Source of the DNA: Sunxiuqinia sp963974515
Lineage (GTDB): Bacteria > Bacteroidota > Bacteroidia > Bacteroidales > Prolixibacteraceae
DNA: 25,180 bases
Assembly: GCF_963974515.1 (NCBI RefSeq)
Contig: NZ_CAXBDD010000057.1
Span: forward strand, 1 to 25,180
Reading direction: 5' to 3'
Shown here one piece after another: positions 23,225 to 25,180 of the stretch. The position numbers and the translations under genes were made by a program. Numbering within the stretch: position 1 is the first letter of the stretch; the number at the start of each line of letters is the position of its first letter. The notes under the pieces are model-generated. The model ran no database searches and was not told the origin of the DNA. It was given only the letters and a program-made list of their open reading frames with translations.

Positions 23225-24040
23225 ATGGCAAATCTGACAGAACAACGGATTATGGTTCTCTGCGATTTTTCGGAGTCGATGAACAACGCGATTGCTCATG
23301 GTATGCAAATGGCTACTATTTTTCGAAAGGAAATGTGCCTGTTTCATCCGTTGCAAAAAAATGGGAAAGCGGAAAAGCTGGCCGTTCAAAAGGCCCTGTC
23401 TAAAATCATTCACCAGCTGAAAAAGGACTTGCCCGACATTCCAATTTCCAGCTTGACACTGAAAGGCGCGCTGCCCGACTGCATTGACCGGATTGCGGAA
23501 CAATACGATGGAATTATGCTGGTACTGACCTCGGAGAATGTGAAAGCCAAGTTGCCCGCACTGCAAGTCAGCCAAATCCCATTCTTGTTTGTCAACGGAT
23601 ACCAGCCCGAATCGCTCCGCTACAAAAACGTGCTGCTCCCGGTCGACTTCAGAAAAGTCATGAAAGACACCTCACTATGGGCCAGTTATTTTGCCCGCTT
23701 TAACAAAGCTGATGTAACGGTTTTTCCTGCCATGGAAAAAAACAAGGACCACGCGGTCATGATTCGTAAAAATGTGAAATTCATCAAGCATTTACTAACC
23801 AACCTTAAGCTTGATTTTCAGATCTCAAACAGCGGTAAGGGTAGTTTCGGCTTGCCTTTTGATGCCTTACAACGCTGCCAGAACGAGAAGCACGATTTAC
23901 TGATCATTCCTTCCAGTAAAAACATCAGTCTCATTGACCTGATCATCGGCTTGCCCGAAGCGAAAATCATCAAAAAAGCCAATCACTTGCCGGTGCTTTG
24001 CATCAACCCAAAACGCGACATGTATATTCTGTGTGATTGA
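23225..24040 (+). CDS. Universal stress protein (two UspA-like domains)
   Basis: The 271-residue protein starts MANLTEQRIMVLCDFSESMNNAIAHGMQMA, the first strand and helix of a UspA domain. A second UspA-like domain begins near 137 (YKNVLLPVDFRKVMKDTSLWASYFAR), and ends LIIGLPEAKIIKKANHLPVLCI. The canonical ATP-binding G2xG9xG(S/T) motif is not evident in either half; SSKNISLIDLIIGLPEAKII occupies that place, so it is perhaps a non-ATP-binding Usp. The ATG at 23225 is preferred over an upstream in-frame TTG at 23204. It is probably cytosolic and stress-induced. TAGTTTTG at 23209-23216 is an exact TAnnTTTG match but lies unusually close to the start. Confidence 0.82.
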   Translation: MANLTEQRIMVLCDFSESMNNAIAHGMQMATIFRKEMCLFHPLQKNGKAEKLAVQKALSKIIHQLKKDLPDIPISSLTLKGALPDCIDRIAEQYDGIMLVLTSENVKAKLPALQVSQIPFLFVNGYQPESLRYKNVLLPVDFRKVMKDTSLWASYFARFNKADVTVFPAMEKNKDHAVMIRKNVKFIKHLLTNLKLDFQISNSGKGSFGLPFDALQRCQNEKHDLLIIPSSKNISLIDLIIGLPEAKIIKKANHLPVLCINPKRDMYILCD

Positions 24041-24047
24041 CCACCCG

Positions 24048-24074
24048 TTGAATTCCTATAATTCAAAATTTTAT
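24048..24074 (+). terminator. Possible terminator after the universal stress protein gene
   Basis: TTGAATT (24048-24054) and AATTCAA (24060-24066) form a perfect AT-rich stem with a 5-nt loop, followed by AATTTTATTATT. It is weak by base composition but well placed 7 bp after the stop. Confidence 0.4.
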
Positions 24075-24134
24075 TATTCCTTTGTAAAACGACCAAAAAG
24101 ATAGTTCGGATAAACCATTCAACACGAAGAAATC

Positions 24135-25118
24135 ATGCGTTCGATCCTTGTAGTTATTCTTCTTTTAATTGCCGGCCAAGGCTTTTCTCAAAAACTTGAA
24201 TACGATATTTTATTTCACGGTATTGGTGATAACCGGGAGTATTTTAGCGGAGTAGCCAACTCGCAAACCATTTTGGGAGAACGAACCAGCGTTGTGGTGG
24301 GAACTACCCTCGAAGAAAAACACAAATTTCGAATTGGGCTGAGCCATTTGTTTGAATTTGGAAGCGAAATCGATGATCAGCAACCCAAGCTAACGGCGTA
24401 CTACCATTACTCGGACGCCCAAGCAGAATTTTACTTTGGCGCTTTTCCGCGTATGGGCTTGATTGATTTTCCGCTGGCTTTAATCACCGACACGTTTCTA
24501 TATTACCGTCCCAACATCGAAGGATTGTACGGGAAATACAATTGGGACTGGGGACATCAAAGCGGCTTTGTTGACTGGACGAGTCTCCAGACCGAAACCA
24601 AGCGCGAAACCTTCATGGCTGGCTTTTCAGGCGAAATGCGCCATCAAATGATCTTCTTTCAAAACTACATCACCCTGTTTCACTATGCCGGCACAGCCCT
24701 TCGCCCCGAGGGCGAAAACATCCACGATAACCTGGGAGCAGCTTTCTTTCTGGGCTCCGACCTGGACCAGGTGCTGCCGATGCACAATGCCTACTTCAAA
24801 CTGGGCTTGCTCCACTCGAAATACCGCGAACGCCACGTGATGGATGGCTACTTGAATTCGACCAGTCTGTTGGCTGAGTTTTACGGTGAAGTCAAGCAAT
24901 TTGCCTTGCGGTCGGGCTTACACTTTGGCGACGGGCACAATATGATGAATGGTGACCGTTTTTACGATGTTGACAGCTATTGGCGCACCGATGTAATTTG
25001 GCGATTCATCAGCAGTAAACATGTTGAAGGCCGATTTAACCTTTCCTTTCACTTGATTGAAGGTAATGATCTGGACCAATCGCAACAATTGTCTCTGATT
25101 TACCGGTTTGGAAACTGA
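24135..25118 (+). CDS. Uncharacterised outer-membrane beta-barrel-like protein
   Basis: The 327-residue protein has a signal peptide (MRSILVVILLLIAGQGFS, cleavage near 18-19 before QKLEYDILF). The rest alternates polar and aromatic residues in short strands with turns rich in Gly, Asp and Asn. Examples are FRIGLSHLFEFGSEIDD, YYHYSDAQAEFYFGAFPRM and FNLSFHLIEGNDL, ending LSLIYRFGN. This pattern suggests a 12-16-strand outer-membrane barrel, perhaps porin-like. No known family was recognised. It follows the universal stress gene by 94 bp on the same strand, but a possible terminator lies between. Confidence 0.65.
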   Translation: MRSILVVILLLIAGQGFSQKLEYDILFHGIGDNREYFSGVANSQTILGERTSVVVGTTLEEKHKFRIGLSHLFEFGSEIDDQQPKLTAYYHYSDAQAEFYFGAFPRMGLIDFPLALITDTFLYYRPNIEGLYGKYNWDWGHQSGFVDWTSLQTETKRETFMAGFSGEMRHQMIFFQNYITLFHYAGTALRPEGENIHDNLGAAFFLGSDLDQVLPMHNAYFKLGLLHSKYRERHVMDGYLNSTSLLAEFYGEVKQFALRSGLHFGDGHNMMNGDRFYDVDSYWRTDVIWRFISSKHVEGRFNLSFHLIEGNDLDQSQQLSLIYRFGN

Positions 25119-25180
25119 AGGAGCTGGATGCTGAACTTGAAACATAAAAGTGGACATTGAGTTAAGCAATGCTGCCATTT

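Overview
The window looks like a chromosomal piece from a free-living, probably marine or sediment-dwelling Bacteroidota, most like the Marinilabiliales/Prolixibacteraceae. That placement is inferred from protein style and gene order, not from a search. The direct support is that many genes are preceded by the Bacteroidota -7 element TAnnTTTG, sometimes with a TTG 18-19 bp upstream. Shine-Dalgarno sequences are weak, and the sigma/anti-sigma genes are of Bacteroidota type.

Layout. Positions 1-200 hold short direct repeats that may be the end of an IS21-like element. A two-gene operon on the minus strand (201-2059) encodes an M16 zinc peptidase and an O-methyltransferase. tRNA-Phe lies on the plus strand at 2230-2302. 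Next comes an AT-rich accessory block (2343-6531) with six minus-strand genes: a complete three-part HipBST toxin-antitoxin set (hipB, hipS, hipT, with operator-like repeats), then a tight operon of an ECF-type sigma factor, a small soluble anti-sigma-like protein and a ClpP-family protease. The stretch 6086-6540 looks like eroded coding sequence. After it come a lipoprotein sulfatase, an EamA transporter with a possible leader peptide, a divergent class-I glutamine amidotransferase, a ferredoxin, asparagine synthetase B, an NhaD-type Na+/H+ antiporter and the YchF ATPase.

The plus-strand run 15687-17234 is a second regulatory unit: an ECF sigma factor, a one-helix membrane protein that is probably its anti-sigma factor, and a secreted Spy/CpxP-like protein. 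It ends at a clear terminator. Histidine ammonia-lyase and histidyl-tRNA synthetase follow on the minus strand, then a DUF4870 membrane protein and a fused ADP-forming acyl/acetyl-CoA synthetase. On the plus strand the window closes with a two-domain universal stress protein and an uncharacterised outer-membrane barrel-like protein.

Most of the window is ordinary core metabolism. The part most likely to be undescribed is the sigma factor / soluble anti-sigma-like protein / ClpP operon at 2792-4255. It suggests a transcription switch controlled by a dedicated protease and lies directly downstream of the HipBST set. The second sigma module, with its Spy-like protein, is a plausible envelope-stress circuit.
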